Shown here: positions 16,838 through 26,446 of the stretch, piece by piece | Layout: each line of letters opens with the position of its first letter | How positions within the stretch are numbered: position 1 is the stretch's first letter | Source of the DNA: an uncultured Peptostreptococcaceae bacterium | GTDB taxonomy: Bacteria; Bacillota; Clostridia; Peptostreptococcales; Peptostreptococcaceae | DNA length: 64,000 nt | Reading direction: 5' to 3' | Assembly: GCA_947072565.1 (NCBI GenBank) | Contig: CAMTIM010000043.1 | Location: forward strand, 62,001-126,000 | The notes under the pieces: model-generated | The model's input: only the letters and a program-made list of their open reading frames with translations | Told to the model about the DNA's origin: nothing | The model's database searches: none | Program-made: the position numbers and the translations under genes

Positions 16838-17725
16838 TTAATATTCTCTATCTATTATATAATCAGCTAGTCCATTTAAGAAGTCAACATGCTCAGAAAG
16901 TTCATTTATATTTTCTTTAGCTTCATTTATTAGTGTGTGTGCAATTTCTTTTGATTTTTCTAGACCTAATAGTGATGGATATGTAGACTTATTATTCTCT
17001 ATATCACTTCCAACTTTTTTTCCTAATTTAGATTCATCTCCTACTATATCTAGTATGTCATCTACTATTTGGAAAGATAGCCCTATATTATTTGCGTATT
17101 TTGTTATTTTATCTAACTCTTCTTCATTAGCATTTCCTATTATAGCACCTGCTCTCATACATCCAATCATAATCGCAGCTGTCTTATTGTTGTGTATATA
17201 ATCTAATTTTTCTTTAGGTATTTGTTTATTTTCACTTTGGACATCTACAACTTGTCCACCTATCATTCCATATATACCTGCTGACTTAGCTATTTCATTT
17301 ATTGCTTTTAGGTATTTTTCTGGATTTTCTTTTCCTATTGAATTTGAAAGCATAATCTCAAATGCATAGTTTAAAAGAGCATCTCCAGCAAGTATAGCCA
17401 TATCCTCTCCATATACTATATGATTAGTTTTTCTCCCTCTCCTTAAATCATCATTGTCAAGGGCTGGTAGATCATCATGTATTAAAGAATATGTGTGTAT
17501 CATCTCTATTGCTACTGCAAAAGGTATCGCATCATTTTCATTTCCACCTACTATTTTACATGCTTCTAGCGTTAATATCGGTCTTAATCTTTTTCCGCCT
17601 GCACTTAAACTATAATTCATAGCCTCCATTATAGTTTTTTGATATCCTTGTTCTATTGGCATATATTCATTTAATAATTGTTCTATATAACTTGCCTTTT
17701 CCTTCAATACTAATTTAAATTCCAC
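16838..17725 (-). CDS. ispA: Polyprenyl synthetase, farnesyl/geranyl diphosphate synthase
   Basis: Chain-elongating prenyltransferase making C10-C15 isoprenoid diphosphates from IPP and DMAPP. The 295-aa protein has both Asp-rich motifs: the first at residues 84-90 (DDLPALD) followed by DDLRRGRKT, and the second in QIVDDILDIVGD near 217. Also present are GGKRLRP near 43 and GQVVD. Length and the position after xseB match the B. subtilis ispA gene. The start is 2 bp after the xseB stop, so translation is probably coupled. Confidence 0.95.
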   Translation of the reverse strand: MEFKLVLKEKASYIEQLLNEYMPIEQGYQKTIMEAMNYSLSAGGKRLRPILTLEACKIVGGNENDAIPFAVAIEMIHTYSLIHDDLPALDNDDLRRGRKTNHIVYGEDMAILAGDALLNYAFEIMLSNSIGKENPEKYLKAINEIAKSAGIYGMIGGQVVDVQSENKQIPKEKLDYIHNNKTAAIMIGCMRAGAIIGNANEEELDKITKYANNIGLSFQIVDDILDIVGDESKLGKKVGSDIENNKSTYPSLLGLEKSKEIAHTLINEAKENINELSEHVDFLNGLADYIIDREY

Positions 17726-17727
17726 TT

Positions 17728-17943
17728 TTATTCCTCCCTAGTATTTAATTCTTCTTCTATACCTAATTTAGTAAATTTGCTAATTTTTAGCTGGGCATTT
17801 TCTAAAAGTTTATTACAATGTTTGTAAAGACTTATTCCTTCTTCATACAAACTTAAAGATTCATCTAAGCTAGCACCTTTAGATTCTAGTTTTTCTAATA
17901 TATCTTCTAATTTTTTATAGGCTTGTTCATATGTTAAATTCAT
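17728..17943 (-). CDS. xseB: Exodeoxyribonuclease VII small subunit
   Basis: A 71-aa helical protein with the family pattern [19 protein letters not shown], then [23 protein letters not shown], then a charged tail. It binds the XseA C-terminal region to form exonuclease VII, which degrades single-stranded DNA. It starts 2 bp after xseA. Confidence 0.95.
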   Translation of the reverse strand: MNLTYEQAYKKLEDILEKLESKGASLDESLSLYEEGISLYKHCNKLLENAQLKISKFTKLGIEEELNTREE

Positions 17944-17945
17944 AC

Positions 17946-19151
17946 TTATACCTCTTTATTTGTGATTTTTTCTATAATACACTCAATGTTTCCATCTTTA
18001 AGTACAATATCTATATTATCTTTTAAATTTAGATTTTTAGTACTATTTACAACTTCTCCATTTTTTTGGACTATGCTATAACCTCTATCTATTGTAGCTA
18101 GTGGACTTAGGTTGTGTAATATAGTTCCTATACTTTGAAGTCTTTCTTTTTCTCTACTTATATTGTTTTCTGCCTCAAAATTTATTTTATCATATATTTT
18201 ATCTAATTGTACAAATTTATCTTTGATTGTATATGAACCTAAGTAGTTATTTATTTTATCAATTGTATAGTTTAATTTATATTCACTAACTTGTAATGTA
18301 TTAGTCATAGACTTATTCATCCTACTTAATATATTTTCTAATTTATAGTTAATATCCTCTAATGATGGTGTTGCTATTTCTGCTGCTGCTGAAGGTGTTG
18401 GTGCACGCATATCTGATACAAAGTCACATATAGTAAAATCAGTTTCATGACCTACTGCAGATATTATAGGTATTTTAGAGTCAAAAATAGCTCTAGCTAC
18501 AATTTCTTCATTAAATGACCAAAGTTCTTCTATAGAACCCCCACCTCTTCCAAGTATTATAGTATCTACATTATGAATCTCATTAAAAAATTTAATTCCA
18601 TCACAGATTTCATCCTTAGAATTGGTACCTTGAACATTTACAGAATAAAGTTTTATATTAACCTTTGGATATCTTCTTTTTACAACATTTATTATATCTT
18701 TTATAACTGCTCCAGTTTGAGAAGTTATAACTCCAATTGATTGTGGCATCTTAGGTATTGCCTTTTTATATTTATTATCAAATAAACCTTCTTTACTTAA
18801 TTTTTCTTTCAGTTTGTTAAACTCTATATATAAATTTCCGATTCCTTCTATTTCTATTGAGTTTATATATAATTGATATGATCCATCCCTTTCATAAACT
18901 GATATGTATCCACTTGCTATAACTTTAACTCCGTTATCTAATTGTAGAGATTCATCAAAGTTATTTTTAAAAATCACACAGTTTATCTTGGAACTTTCAT
19001 CTTTTAGTGATAAATACACATTTTTACTACTATGTATTTTGAAATTAGATATTTCTCCTTTTACCTTTAAGTTATACAATATAGGGTCATTACTTAAAAT
19101 TCTTTTTATATATGAATTGGCTTCACTAATTTTTAGAGCTCTTATTTTCAA
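17946..19151 (-). CDS. xseA: Exodeoxyribonuclease VII large subunit
   Basis: A 401-aa protein with an N-terminal OB-fold (about 1-100, [22 protein letters not shown] region), a central catalytic domain containing [26 protein letters not shown] and [28 protein letters not shown], and a C-terminal coiled coil. The start at 19151 matches the family N-terminus ([12 protein letters not shown]) and overlaps the TsaD-like gene by 26 bp. Confidence 0.96.
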   Translation of the reverse strand: MKIRALKISEANSYIKRILSNDPILYNLKVKGEISNFKIHSSKNVYLSLKDESSKINCVIFKNNFDESLQLDNGVKVIASGYISVYERDGSYQLYINSIEIEGIGNLYIEFNKLKEKLSKEGLFDNKYKKAIPKMPQSIGVITSQTGAVIKDIINVVKRRYPKVNIKLYSVNVQGTNSKDEICDGIKFFNEIHNVDTIILGRGGGSIEELWSFNEEIVARAIFDSKIPIISAVGHETDFTICDFVSDMRAPTPSAAAEIATPSLEDINYKLENILSRMNKSMTNTLQVSEYKLNYTIDKINNYLGSYTIKDKFVQLDKIYDKINFEAENNISREKERLQSIGTILHNLSPLATIDRGYSIVQKNGEVVNSTKNLNLKDNIDIVLKDGNIECIIEKITNKEV

Positions 19152-20109
19152 ATTTATTCACTCCTATTAACGCACATCCTACACCATTATCTGTACAATA
19201 TTCAGGATCAGTAAAATAAGCATTTATTTTATACTTTTTAAGCTTTAATATTAACTCCTTTGATATATATTTACTAGCAGACACTCCTCCTGCAAATACA
19301 ACTTCATCAATATTATGCTTTTCACTTAGATATATAATACTTTTAACCATATTTCTAACAACTGAGTCTAAAATCAATTTACAAATATATTCTTCATCTT
19401 TTTCATTTAATATTTTATTAATTTGATTCTCTAGTCCTGATAAATTCATATACCCTTCTTTTACAGATGTTTTTAATCCTTGTTCTATTTTCTTATTACA
19501 ATTTATAGCACTTTTATCTACATATTTACCTGCTGGAAACCTATACCCCATTTTAACTCCAACTCTATCTATAAGTTGCCCAAAACTTATATCTTTACTT
19601 CCTCCAACTATTTCTACACTATAGCTACGGTCATCTTTATCACTTTTACATAACAGTATTTCTGTAGTTCCTCCTGACATATGAACAGACAAAAACCTTT
19701 CCTTATTTTTTATATTATTAGTAAACAAACTTGCTTCTATATGATTTTCTTGATGAGTAGTCTCGTATAACTCACATTTCATCATAGTTGAACAAAGTTT
19801 TGCGAAATTATGTCCTACTGTAAATACTGGCATATATGAATTTTCTATCGGTCTAGGCTTATTTGATACACATACTGCAACTATTTCATATTTTTTTATT
19901 ATCGCTTTTATTTCTTCTTGTATTACCCCTAAATTTTTTACATGTTGAAAAACAGCCTCACTTTGTCTTAAGCCTTTGCTGTCTTTTTTAACCTCTAGCA
20001 TAATTTTTTTATTAAATATAACATTTTTGCCCAAAGATATAGCTGCTATAGAGGTTGTATAGCAGCTAGTATCTATTCCGATTATTATATTATTTTCCTG
20101 AAAGCTCAT
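19126..20109 (-). CDS. TsaD-like (peptidase M22 / Kae1 family) paralogue
   Basis: A 327-aa ASKHA-fold protein of the glycoprotease family. It has [12 protein letters not shown] at the N-terminus, the metal-ligand pair spaced as HQENH near residue 120, [10 protein letters not shown] near 145, the [21 protein letters not shown] region and [10 protein letters not shown] near 275. True TsaD, which makes t6A on tRNA, has H-M-E-G-H at the ligand site; here the Gly is Asn. It replaces folD of the B. subtilis nusB-folD-xseA order, a layout I recall from other Peptostreptococcaceae. Overlaps with nusB (20 bp) and xseA (26 bp) suggest tight coupling. Its function is unknown; a separate tsaD is expected elsewhere. 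Confidence 0.82.
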   Translation of the reverse strand: MSFQENNIIIGIDTSCYTTSIAAISLGKNVIFNKKIMLEVKKDSKGLRQSEAVFQHVKNLGVIQEEIKAIIKKYEIVAVCVSNKPRPIENSYMPVFTVGHNFAKLCSTMMKCELYETTHQENHIEASLFTNNIKNKERFLSVHMSGGTTEILLCKSDKDDRSYSVEIVGGSKDISFGQLIDRVGVKMGYRFPAGKYVDKSAINCNKKIEQGLKTSVKEGYMNLSGLENQINKILNEKDEEYICKLILDSVVRNMVKSIIYLSEKHNIDEVVFAGGVSASKYISKELILKLKKYKINAYFTDPEYCTDNGVGCALIGVNKFENKSSKN

Positions 20110-20593
20110 TAACTACGCTTCCTAATATTCCATTTATAAATTTAGGAGTTTTATCATCACAATATATTTTTGCAATCTCTATAGCTTCGTTTATAGAAAC
20201 TTTGTTAGGTATATCTTCTACAAAAAGTATTTCACATATAGCTACTTTTAATACAGCTAAATCTACTTTGGGCATTCTTTCTATCGACCAGTTCTTTGCA
20301 TATTTGCTTATTAATTCATTTATTCTTTCGTTGTTTTCTTTTAATGCAACACACATTTTGTTCATGTATTCTTTGTCTACAACATTATCTATTTCTAAGT
20401 TTTTAAGTTCTAAGTTTGGATTATCTGAGTATTGTAATCTAAGTTCTTCGTATCTATTAGATATATATTCAAAATTATTATTTAAAAATGTATCTAACTT
20501 CCCTTCCATACTTTCTTTGTTTATATCCGATTGGTATATTAATTTCATCATATACTCTCTACTTGTTACTTTTTTAGCTTTATCATTTTTCAT
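20090..20593 (-). CDS. nusB: Transcription antitermination factor NusB
   Basis: A 167-aa all-helical NusB, acting with NusE on boxA RNA in rRNA operons. Recognisable features are [15 protein letters not shown] at the N-terminus and [23 protein letters not shown] followed by [17 protein letters not shown] and [11 protein letters not shown]. It follows yqhY as in B. subtilis. Confidence 0.95.
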   Translation of the reverse strand: MKNDKAKKVTSREYMMKLIYQSDINKESMEGKLDTFLNNNFEYISNRYEELRLQYSDNPNLELKNLEIDNVVDKEYMNKMCVALKENNERINELISKYAKNWSIERMPKVDLAVLKVAICEILFVEDIPNKVSINEAIEIAKIYCDDKTPKFINGILGSVVNELSGK

Positions 20594-20639
20594 TGGCTAT
20601 AATCCTCCTTGAATTCTTATTATTTGCACATTAAGCAAG

Positions 20640-20666
20640 AAAAAACCCTCTGATTTTTCAGAGGGT
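20640..20666 (-). terminator. Intrinsic terminator after yqhY
   Basis: Stem ACCCTCTGA / TCAGAGGGT (20645-20653, 20658-20666) with a short loop; on the minus strand it is followed by TTTTTTC. It lies between yqhY and nusB, so nusB expression may depend on read-through. Confidence 0.9.
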
Positions 20667-20671
20667 ATATA

Positions 20672-21034
20672 TTAACTTTTTTTGATTTGCTTAGCTTCTT
20701 CCTTCTCAGCTTTTTCTTTTTTAAAGCTGATTCCTTGAACATGTATATTCACTTGAGAAACGTTCAATCCTGTCATTGTTTCAACAGTATTTTTTACATT
20801 TTCCTGAATTTTAAAAGCTACATCTGGTATAGATATTCCGTAATCTATCATAACCATTACATCTAAGTTAACTTCCTCTTCTTCTATTTGTATTTTAACG
20901 CCGTTGTTTTTAAGTAATTTATCTGTGAATGTCGTATTTGTTTCTACACCTTCAACTTCTAATGCTGCAAGTCCTGCTATAGTAGCTATTACTTCATTAG
21001 ATATTTTCACTTGTCCAAAATTGTTGCTTTCCAT
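20672..21034 (-). CDS. yqhY: Asp23/Gls24 family protein YqhY
   Basis: A 120-aa DUF322 protein. Family motifs are ISNEVIATIAGLAALEVEGV near the start and FKIQENVKNTVETMTGLNVSQVNIHVQGISF near residue 75. The C-terminus is Lys/Glu-rich. In B. subtilis YqhY is encoded beside the acetyl-CoA carboxylase genes and influences fatty acid synthesis; here no acc genes are adjacent. A second Asp23 protein is encoded at 51776-52126. Confidence 0.9.
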   Translation of the reverse strand: MESNNFGQVKISNEVIATIAGLAALEVEGVETNTTFTDKLLKNNGVKIQIEEEEVNLDVMVMIDYGISIPDVAFKIQENVKNTVETMTGLNVSQVNIHVQGISFKKEKAEKEEAKQIKKS

Positions 21035-21080
21035 GATAAATTCTACCCCCTTATTTTAAGGAACTATTTTTATTATTATA

Positions 21081-21109
21081 ATAATACCAAATATAAAAGA
21101 ACTTTGCAA
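21081..21109 (-). promoter_or_regulatory. SigA-type promoter of yqhY
   Basis: Minus strand TTGCAA (21104-21109), 17-nt spacer, TATTAT (21081-21086), about 45 bp before the yqhY start and directly after the spoIIIA terminator. Confidence 0.65.
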
Positions 21110-21111
21110 GA

Positions 21112-21138
21112 AAATAACCTCAGTTAGTATCTGAGGTT
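21112..21138 (-). terminator. Intrinsic terminator after the spoIIIA operon
   Basis: Stem AACCTCAG / CTGAGGTT (21116-21123, 21131-21138), 7-nt loop, followed on the minus strand by TATTTTCTT. It ends the spoIIIAA-AH transcript about 80 bp after spoIIIAH. Confidence 0.8.
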
Positions 21139-21216
21139 TAATAAAAAATAAATTTATATTGAATATTTTCTAATAATTATATGATTTAATTAAATATTTA
21201 TATAGTACTTTAATTT

Positions 21217-21888
21217 TTATAATTTAGATTTATTAGGTTGCATTAATTTTATATTCTCATATTTTACTTTTGCTTGTTCTGCTACTAAATCAAATACTTT
21301 TGCTGCATCTGCTTTTTCTAATTTTTCTTCATTTACTACTACATTCACACCACCATTACTTATGTAAACTAACGCATCTTCAAACCCCTTAGTACTTAAA
21401 AGATTTTCTATCTTAAGCTCAGTTTCTTGGTCTTTTACTAGTTGTAATTTCATTGAAGAAGCTTCTTTTCTAGACTCTTCTGCTGTAGATGGATTGTTTA
21501 TCATTTCGTTTAAATTCTGAGCTAACTCATTTCTTTGCTTTTCTCTAGTCATTTTCATATCTAATATGTACGTAGCTTTTTTCATATTTTTTTGTGAAGT
21601 TAATTGATTTTTTATTTCTTTACTAGTTTCAGTTACCTTTTCATCAATATCAGTAGTCTTACTATCAACTACCTTTATTTCTTCTCCTTTATTAGCTTCT
21701 TTTTTATTATTAGTAGCTTCTTTTTTATCATCATTTTTTTGCATCTGAGTTTGTTCATATGCTTTTAATTCTTTGCTTGTTTCTATTGCTGATTTTTCAC
21801 TTAATTTATAATTCACAGTCCCTACTACTACTAACATTGTTGCTAAAGTTAATACTACAAATCCTCTTCCCTTATAATTAAATTTCAT
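21217..21888 (-). CDS. spoIIIAH: Stage III sporulation protein AH
   Basis: A 223-aa mother-cell protein with a transmembrane helix at about 10-27, a low-complexity Lys/Glu/Asn linker (about 45-80) and a C-terminal EscJ/YscJ-like ring-forming domain (about 95-215). In B. subtilis it pairs with forespore SpoIIQ to build the channel that links mother cell and forespore. Last gene of the spoIIIA operon. The linker is a likely species-variable region. Confidence 0.94.
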   Translation of the reverse strand: MKFNYKGRGFVVLTLATMLVVVGTVNYKLSEKSAIETSKELKAYEQTQMQKNDDKKEATNNKKEANKGEEIKVVDSKTTDIDEKVTETSKEIKNQLTSQKNMKKATYILDMKMTREKQRNELAQNLNEMINNPSTAEESRKEASSMKLQLVKDQETELKIENLLSTKGFEDALVYISNGGVNVVVNEEKLEKADAAKVFDLVAEQAKVKYENIKLMQPNKSKL

Positions 21889-21913
21889 TTTTATCCCCCC
21901 AAGTTTAATATAG

Positions 21914-22456
21914 TTATTTAGTATATATCTCTACTTGATGCCCTGATATTTGAAGTGCTGTTTGTACCGCGCTATATAGCGTTTCTTTAACTTGTGGATC
22001 ACTTGCTCCACTCGCTACTACTATTACTCCTTTAATTTTAGCTTCATTAGTCTTTATTACTACTGGTTCACTTGACCCTGATGTTATCATTGTTTTATTT
22101 TCACTTGCTGTTGTAACTGTTCTTTCTCCACCTTTAGTATCTTTTTCTTGTGTTTTTTCTGTTGTTGAATTAGTATTAAATGCTGGCTGTATTTCCTCGC
22201 TTGATTCAAATGTTATCATTACATCTAGTTCTCCAGCTTTATCAATTTGAGATAAAATACTTTTTAATTTAGCTTCTAAAGGCTCTTTATTTTCTGCCTT
22301 TACCACTTGAGTTTGACTATTAGTACTGGATTTTTTTGGTTTACTTTCTTCTTTAGATAAGTTTGGAATTGCTATAAGAGCTATAGCACAAACTATTCCT
22401 AAGGTTAATAGTGTGTATATCTTTTTCTTGTCTTTTTCATTTAAGTTTTTAAACAT
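21914..22456 (-). CDS. spoIIIAG: Stage III sporulation protein AG
   Basis: A 180-aa protein with one transmembrane helix (about 12-29), a variable linker, and a ring-building domain containing GELDVMITFESS and, near the C-terminus, KIKGVIVVASGASDPQVKETLYSAVQTAL. SpoIIIAG forms a large ring of the SpoIIIA-SpoIIQ channel in B. subtilis. Confidence 0.93.
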   Translation of the reverse strand: MFKNLNEKDKKKIYTLLTLGIVCAIALIAIPNLSKEESKPKKSSTNSQTQVVKAENKEPLEAKLKSILSQIDKAGELDVMITFESSEEIQPAFNTNSTTEKTQEKDTKGGERTVTTASENKTMITSGSSEPVVIKTNEAKIKGVIVVASGASDPQVKETLYSAVQTALQISGHQVEIYTK

Positions 22457-22470
22457 TTACTCAACCCCTA

Positions 22471-23043
22471 TTAATCAATTTCTACAGTTTCAATTGATAC
22501 GTCTAGTATTTTAACTAAGTCTTCTTTAAGTTTATTTTCATTTAAGTCTAATTCATACTCTTTTTCTTTATTTTCTTTGAATGCCGGCTTTATATTTTCT
22601 TTTTCTTTAGATTGTATGTCCTCTTTTTTATCTTTATTACTATTTTTTTCTTTAACTTTTATATTGCCTATCTCAGACCCATCAAACTCTATATCCTCTA
22701 ACTTATATCCATACTCATCTAACTTTAGCTTTAGAACCTCTTGTAATCCATTTTCATATCCTTTTGTTAAGCTATTACAACCTGTCTTATCAGCTAAAGC
22801 ATTAGTGCTATCTACGTATTCTTTATTGTACTTTCCCATTGATTTTAATATAGTATCTTCAAGACTCATATCCTTTGAGAATAAACTTATAATAGGAGTC
22901 AACACAATAAATACAAATATAAAATTAAGTACAAGATTTACATACGGTTTCATTTTAGAAGAAGGTAGTATCATATCAACTATATTGACTATAAATGCGC
23001 CTACTAATATTGTTACAATCCAAATTTTCATATTATCTAACAT
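22471..23043 (-). CDS. spoIIIAF: Stage III sporulation protein AF
   Basis: A 190-aa protein with two N-terminal transmembrane helices (about 5-25 and 33-53) separated by a short turn, then a soluble C-terminal domain with a Lys/Glu-rich insert. This matches SpoIIIAF, whose soluble domain is EscJ-like. Starts 10 bp after spoIIIAE. Confidence 0.9.
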   Translation of the reverse strand: MLDNMKIWIVTILVGAFIVNIVDMILPSSKMKPYVNLVLNFIFVFIVLTPIISLFSKDMSLEDTILKSMGKYNKEYVDSTNALADKTGCNSLTKGYENGLQEVLKLKLDEYGYKLEDIEFDGSEIGNIKVKEKNSNKDKKEDIQSKEKENIKPAFKENKEKEYELDLNENKLKEDLVKILDVSIETVEID

Positions 23044-23053
23044 ATAACACCTC

Positions 23054-24241
23054 TTATCCTTGAGATACTACACTTATTGATGTTAATATTGCAACTGTTA
23101 CAAAAAACATTATTGTTATTGCTATTATAGCTGCGAGCATTAGCACCATTAAATTTGCAACTTCATTTAAAAAGCTAGATATACCTTCTTCACCTATAGG
23201 CTCTACTACTATTGCAGATACTTTATATACAACTACTATTGATAAAATTTTTATAACTGGTATTAAACATATACCAACTAATAAAACTAAACCTATACCA
23301 CCAAATACCCCTTTTATAAGTTGAGATGATGATAAAAGTATATCAACAGAATCTGATACAAATCCTCCTACTACTGGTATAAAATTACCTATTGCAAACT
23401 TGGCCGTTTTAACAGTGAAGTTATCAATATTTTTAACATATAATCCTTGCATAGATACAAGTCCTAAATAAATAGTAAACATTGCACCTAGCGATACTAA
23501 ATTTATCTGCTTTATAAATGATGATAATTTTTTTAGTCTAATATTCTTTGATAAATTATTTATGACAAGAATTGCAAAAGCAACTGCAATTGATACAAAT
23601 AAGAAATTTTTAAATACAACATTTATAAATGTTACTCCACCTATAAATATTGGATTTAAAACGGTTGATGTGATGGGAAATCCAATTAATACTAATAATG
23701 TTATAAGCACTGGCATTATCACTTGCATTAATCCTACTGTAGAATCTATGGTTGCATTGCATATTTGTAGTACATCTTTAAATCCAACCAGTGTTAATGA
23801 AACCATCGTTATAAATATTATATAAGTTGTTATTTGACTTACTGCCCCTGATGAAAATGAATTGTCTAGACTTTTTAATACAGATGATAAAAGAGCTAAA
23901 ACAAGTATTATCACAGCTACCTTTAAGCTAGATTTAACTTCATCAAATAACATAAGTTTTATACCTTCTTTATTAAATAAATCTAATATTGTTTTTTCTC
24001 CGCTAATAAGGTCTTTTATAAATGTTTTTAAGTTCACATCATGTAGTACTTCAGAATTTTTTACAAATCCTTGTATTTCATCTATCTTTATTTTTTCTAA
24101 TTGACTATCTATATAACTATTTATACTTTTCTTAGTATCATCGTAATTTACGCCTTCTTTATTATCGTTAGCAAAACATACTACAAAAGATCCTAATACT
24201 AACAATAATGTTAATACAACTCCTAAAAATTTTTTTTTCAT
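23054..24241 (-). CDS. spoIIIAE: Stage III sporulation protein AE
   Basis: A 395-aa polytopic membrane protein with an N-terminal signal sequence (about 1-25), a soluble segment, and about seven transmembrane helices from residue 100. Family motifs include ALLSSVLKSL, FIPVVGGFVSDSVD and the C-terminal hydrophobic pair. It is thought to be the membrane export core of the SpoIIIA complex. Confidence 0.95.
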   Translation of the reverse strand: MKKKFLGVVLTLLLVLGSFVVCFANDNKEGVNYDDTKKSINSYIDSQLEKIKIDEIQGFVKNSEVLHDVNLKTFIKDLISGEKTILDLFNKEGIKLMLFDEVKSSLKVAVIILVLALLSSVLKSLDNSFSSGAVSQITTYIIFITMVSLTLVGFKDVLQICNATIDSTVGLMQVIMPVLITLLVLIGFPITSTVLNPIFIGGVTFINVVFKNFLFVSIAVAFAILVINNLSKNIRLKKLSSFIKQINLVSLGAMFTIYLGLVSMQGLYVKNIDNFTVKTAKFAIGNFIPVVGGFVSDSVDILLSSSQLIKGVFGGIGLVLLVGICLIPVIKILSIVVVYKVSAIVVEPIGEEGISSFLNEVANLMVLMLAAIIAITIMFFVTVAILTSISVVSQG

Positions 24242-24255
24242 AAGTTATCATTCTC

Positions 24256-24642
24256 CTATGGGATAATATTTATTATCATTTCTACAATGGATAAAAGTAT
24301 AGGGAATGACATTGTCATAACTATTATTTTGCCACCAAATTCTAATTTAGATGCTATATTTCCTTCCCCACAATCTTTGCAAATCTGTATAGCAAATTCC
24401 ATAAGATATGCTATCCCAATTAATTTTATTATTAATGTTATGTACATAGAAGGTATGTTAGCTCTTACTGCTAAGTCTTGTATACTCTCTACTATAAAAT
24501 TAAGCTTAAATATTACTGATAATAATATTGTTATTCCTGTAAGTATTGCTATAAACATTGCTATTTCTGGCCTGTCTTTTTTTATTACCAAACAGAGTGT
24601 TGTTGAGATTATTGCAATCCCTACTAACTGCATAACTTCCAA
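24256..24642 (-). CDS. spoIIIAD: Stage III sporulation protein AD
   Basis: A 128-aa protein with about four membrane segments, of the SpoIIIAC/AD family. It contains IKLIGIAYLMEFAIQICKDCGEGNIASKLEFGGKIIV, a conserved stretch of the family. It follows spoIIIAC with a 15-bp gap. Confidence 0.94.
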   Translation of the reverse strand: MEVMQLVGIAIISTTLCLVIKKDRPEIAMFIAILTGITILLSVIFKLNFIVESIQDLAVRANIPSMYITLIIKLIGIAYLMEFAIQICKDCGEGNIASKLEFGGKIIVMTMSFPILLSIVEMIINIIP

Positions 24643-24657
24643 GATATCTCCCCCTCT

Positions 24658-24861
24658 TTAGTAAAGTTGAAACATTGTTCTTACTGTATTAAATAAATCA
24701 CTTATTTCTGTTAATACCATACCTAAAACAATTATTACTCCTGCTAATGTAGTTAACGATGCCCAGTCTTTTCTATCACTTTTTTCCAACAACATATTAA
24801 GTACTGATATTAATATTCCTATACCTGCAACCTTTATTATTAAAGATATATCCATACTCAA
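24658..24861 (-). CDS. spoIIIAC: Stage III sporulation protein AC
   Basis: A 67-aa protein with two membrane helices, matching the small SpoIIIAC family (IIKVAGIGILISVLNMLLEKSDRKDWA, then VIIVLGMVLTEISDLFNTV). It starts 6 bp after spoIIIAB. Confidence 0.94.
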   Translation of the reverse strand: MSMDISLIIKVAGIGILISVLNMLLEKSDRKDWASLTTLAGVIIVLGMVLTEISDLFNTVRTMFQLY

Positions 24862-24867
24862 CCTCCC

Positions 24868-25416
24868 CTATATCAAAATTATTCCTATTACTAGTCCTAT
24901 TACTGTAGATAGCTTTCTATAGACCATACCTTTTTTATCTATATCTTCTTTTGTTTCAGATGTTAGTTTTTTAAGGTTTTCAATAGATAAATCTATCATT
25001 CTTGTTTGAGATTCTATGTCACTTTTTCCCAATGTAAGTATAAGTTTTTTTATTTCATCAACCTCCTTGTTTTGCAAATAGGTCTCTTTTGTTAATAAGT
25101 ACATATTGTCATTTAGAATTTCATCTAAAATTTTAGCTTGATTATTATGTAATTCACATTCTATTTTTTTAAAGAATTTAGAAGTGCAATATTCCTTTTT
25201 GTCTCCTACTCTTTTAAAAATTTCTTCTAATGTATACATGCCAAATGATAAATCCATCCTTATTATCTCTAATATTCTTATGAGGTCATTTAGTTGTTTA
25301 TGCCTATTTATATAAGCTTTATAAATATATTCACCTATTAAATAACTGCAGGCTACTAAAACCCCTATTATCATTATTTTAATTTGCAAAATACCATCTC
25401 TTTTCTTCCAAATCAT
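24868..25416 (-). CDS. spoIIIAB: Stage III sporulation protein AB
   Basis: A 170-180-aa protein with an N-terminal membrane helix, a helical soluble domain that resembles GspF-like folds (YTLEEIFKRVGDKK region), and a C-terminal membrane helix. The start is unsure: ATG at 25416 gives 182 aa and overlaps spoIIIAA by 38 bp, while a TTG at 25389 after GAGATGG gives 173 aa and a more typical N-terminus. Both overlap the end of spoIIIAA, consistent with coupling. Confidence 0.9.
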   Translation of the reverse strand: MIWKKRDGILQIKIMIIGVLVACSYLIGEYIYKAYINRHKQLNDLIRILEIIRMDLSFGMYTLEEIFKRVGDKKEYCTSKFFKKIECELHNNQAKILDEILNDNMYLLTKETYLQNKEVDEIKKLILTLGKSDIESQTRMIDLSIENLKKLTSETKEDIDKKGMVYRKLSTVIGLVIGIILI

Positions 25417-26347
25417 ATATTTTCTCTATTGTTCCAGGCCCTTTTTTTGCTGATAGTATAATTACTTTTTTAAATAAGTCTTTATCTAATAGATTGCTCA
25501 TTTCTTTCCTATTTTTTATATCTTCAATAGAATCTCCATGAACAGTTGTGATTAAGCTTACACCACCATTTAAAGCCGTATATAGAGCTTTTATTTCATC
25601 TAAGCTTCCTATTTCATCTGTTACTATTAAATTAGGGGACATAGACCTTAAAAGCATAACAATTCCCAAATCTTTTGGGCACGTTTCTATTATGTCAGTT
25701 CTTATCCCTACATCCATTTGAGATGACCCTAAATAAGAACCCGATATTTCATTACGCTCATCTATCAACGCTACTTTTATACCTTTAAATCCATATTCCT
25801 CATTCCCATTGCTTAAATTTCTTACTATATCTCTAATTAAAGTTGTTTTACCACACTGAGGTGGTGAAATTATCAATGTATTATTTACTTGATTATCACC
25901 TTTTATTACGTGCTTTAAAATTTTATCAGAACATCCTATAATTTCTCTTGAGACTCTTATATTTAATGAGGATATATGCTTTATGTTTTTGACTTGTCCA
26001 TCTTCTACTATTACCTTACCAACTAGTCCTACTCTGTGGCCCCCTCTAAGAGTTATGAATCCTTTTTTAATATCGTCCATAAATGAGTGAATAGAATATT
26101 TGCATATTATTTGAAATGTCTGTTCTATGTCTTCTTTACTAACTATGTATGGAGAGTTCATTCTTTTATCTAATTTGTTTGAATTAATATTATAAAAATA
26201 GTCTTTATTGTTTGCATTTAATATAAGTGGTTTTTGAGAACGAAGTCTAATTTCTTCTATGTTTATATCATCTTTGCAAACATTTTTAATTTTTTCTCTT
26301 AAATTAACTGCTAACGAATTAATTATTTCATCGCTAAGATTATTCAT
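25379..26347 (-). CDS. spoIIIAA: Stage III sporulation protein AA, ATPase
   Basis: A 322-aa secretion-type ATPase and first gene of the operon. Walker A is SPPQCGKTTLIRD near residue 160, Walker B is LIVTDEIG near 240, and TTVHGDSIEDI follows. It powers the SpoIIIA-SpoIIQ transport apparatus. It has a good AGGAGG site before the ATG at 26347 and a SigE-type promoter directly upstream. Confidence 0.95.
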   Translation of the reverse strand: MNNLSDEIINSLAVNLREKIKNVCKDDINIEEIRLRSQKPLILNANNKDYFYNINSNKLDKRMNSPYIVSKEDIEQTFQIICKYSIHSFMDDIKKGFITLRGGHRVGLVGKVIVEDGQVKNIKHISSLNIRVSREIIGCSDKILKHVIKGDNQVNNTLIISPPQCGKTTLIRDIVRNLSNGNEEYGFKGIKVALIDERNEISGSYLGSSQMDVGIRTDIIETCPKDLGIVMLLRSMSPNLIVTDEIGSLDEIKALYTALNGGVSLITTVHGDSIEDIKNRKEMSNLLDKDLFKKVIILSAKKGPGTIEKIYDLEEKRWYFAN

Positions 26348-26377
26348 ACCTTGTCCTCCTCTTTTGTTTATATAACT

Positions 26378-26406
26378 ATTGTATTAATCAAAAATCAAAA
26401 ATATTA
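26378..26406 (-). promoter_or_regulatory. SigE-type promoter of the spoIIIA operon
   Basis: Minus strand TAATATT (26400-26406), 14-nt spacer, AATACAAT (26378-26385). It matches the SigE consensus except for A instead of C at the first -10 base. The expected start site is about 25 nt before spoIIIAA. The operon is SigE-dependent in known spore formers. Confidence 0.75.
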
Positions 26407-26407
26407 C

Positions 26408-26433
26408 AAAAAAAAGAAGTCGTTAGACTTCTT
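26408..26433 (-). terminator. Intrinsic terminator after the orphan membrane gene
   Basis: Stem AAGAAGTC / GACTTCTT (26414-26421, 26426-26433), 4-nt loop, followed on the minus strand by TTTTTT. It separates the gene at 26447-26875 from the spoIIIA promoter, which begins 2 bp further on. Confidence 0.88.
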
Positions 26434-26446
26434 TTTATAATTCAAT

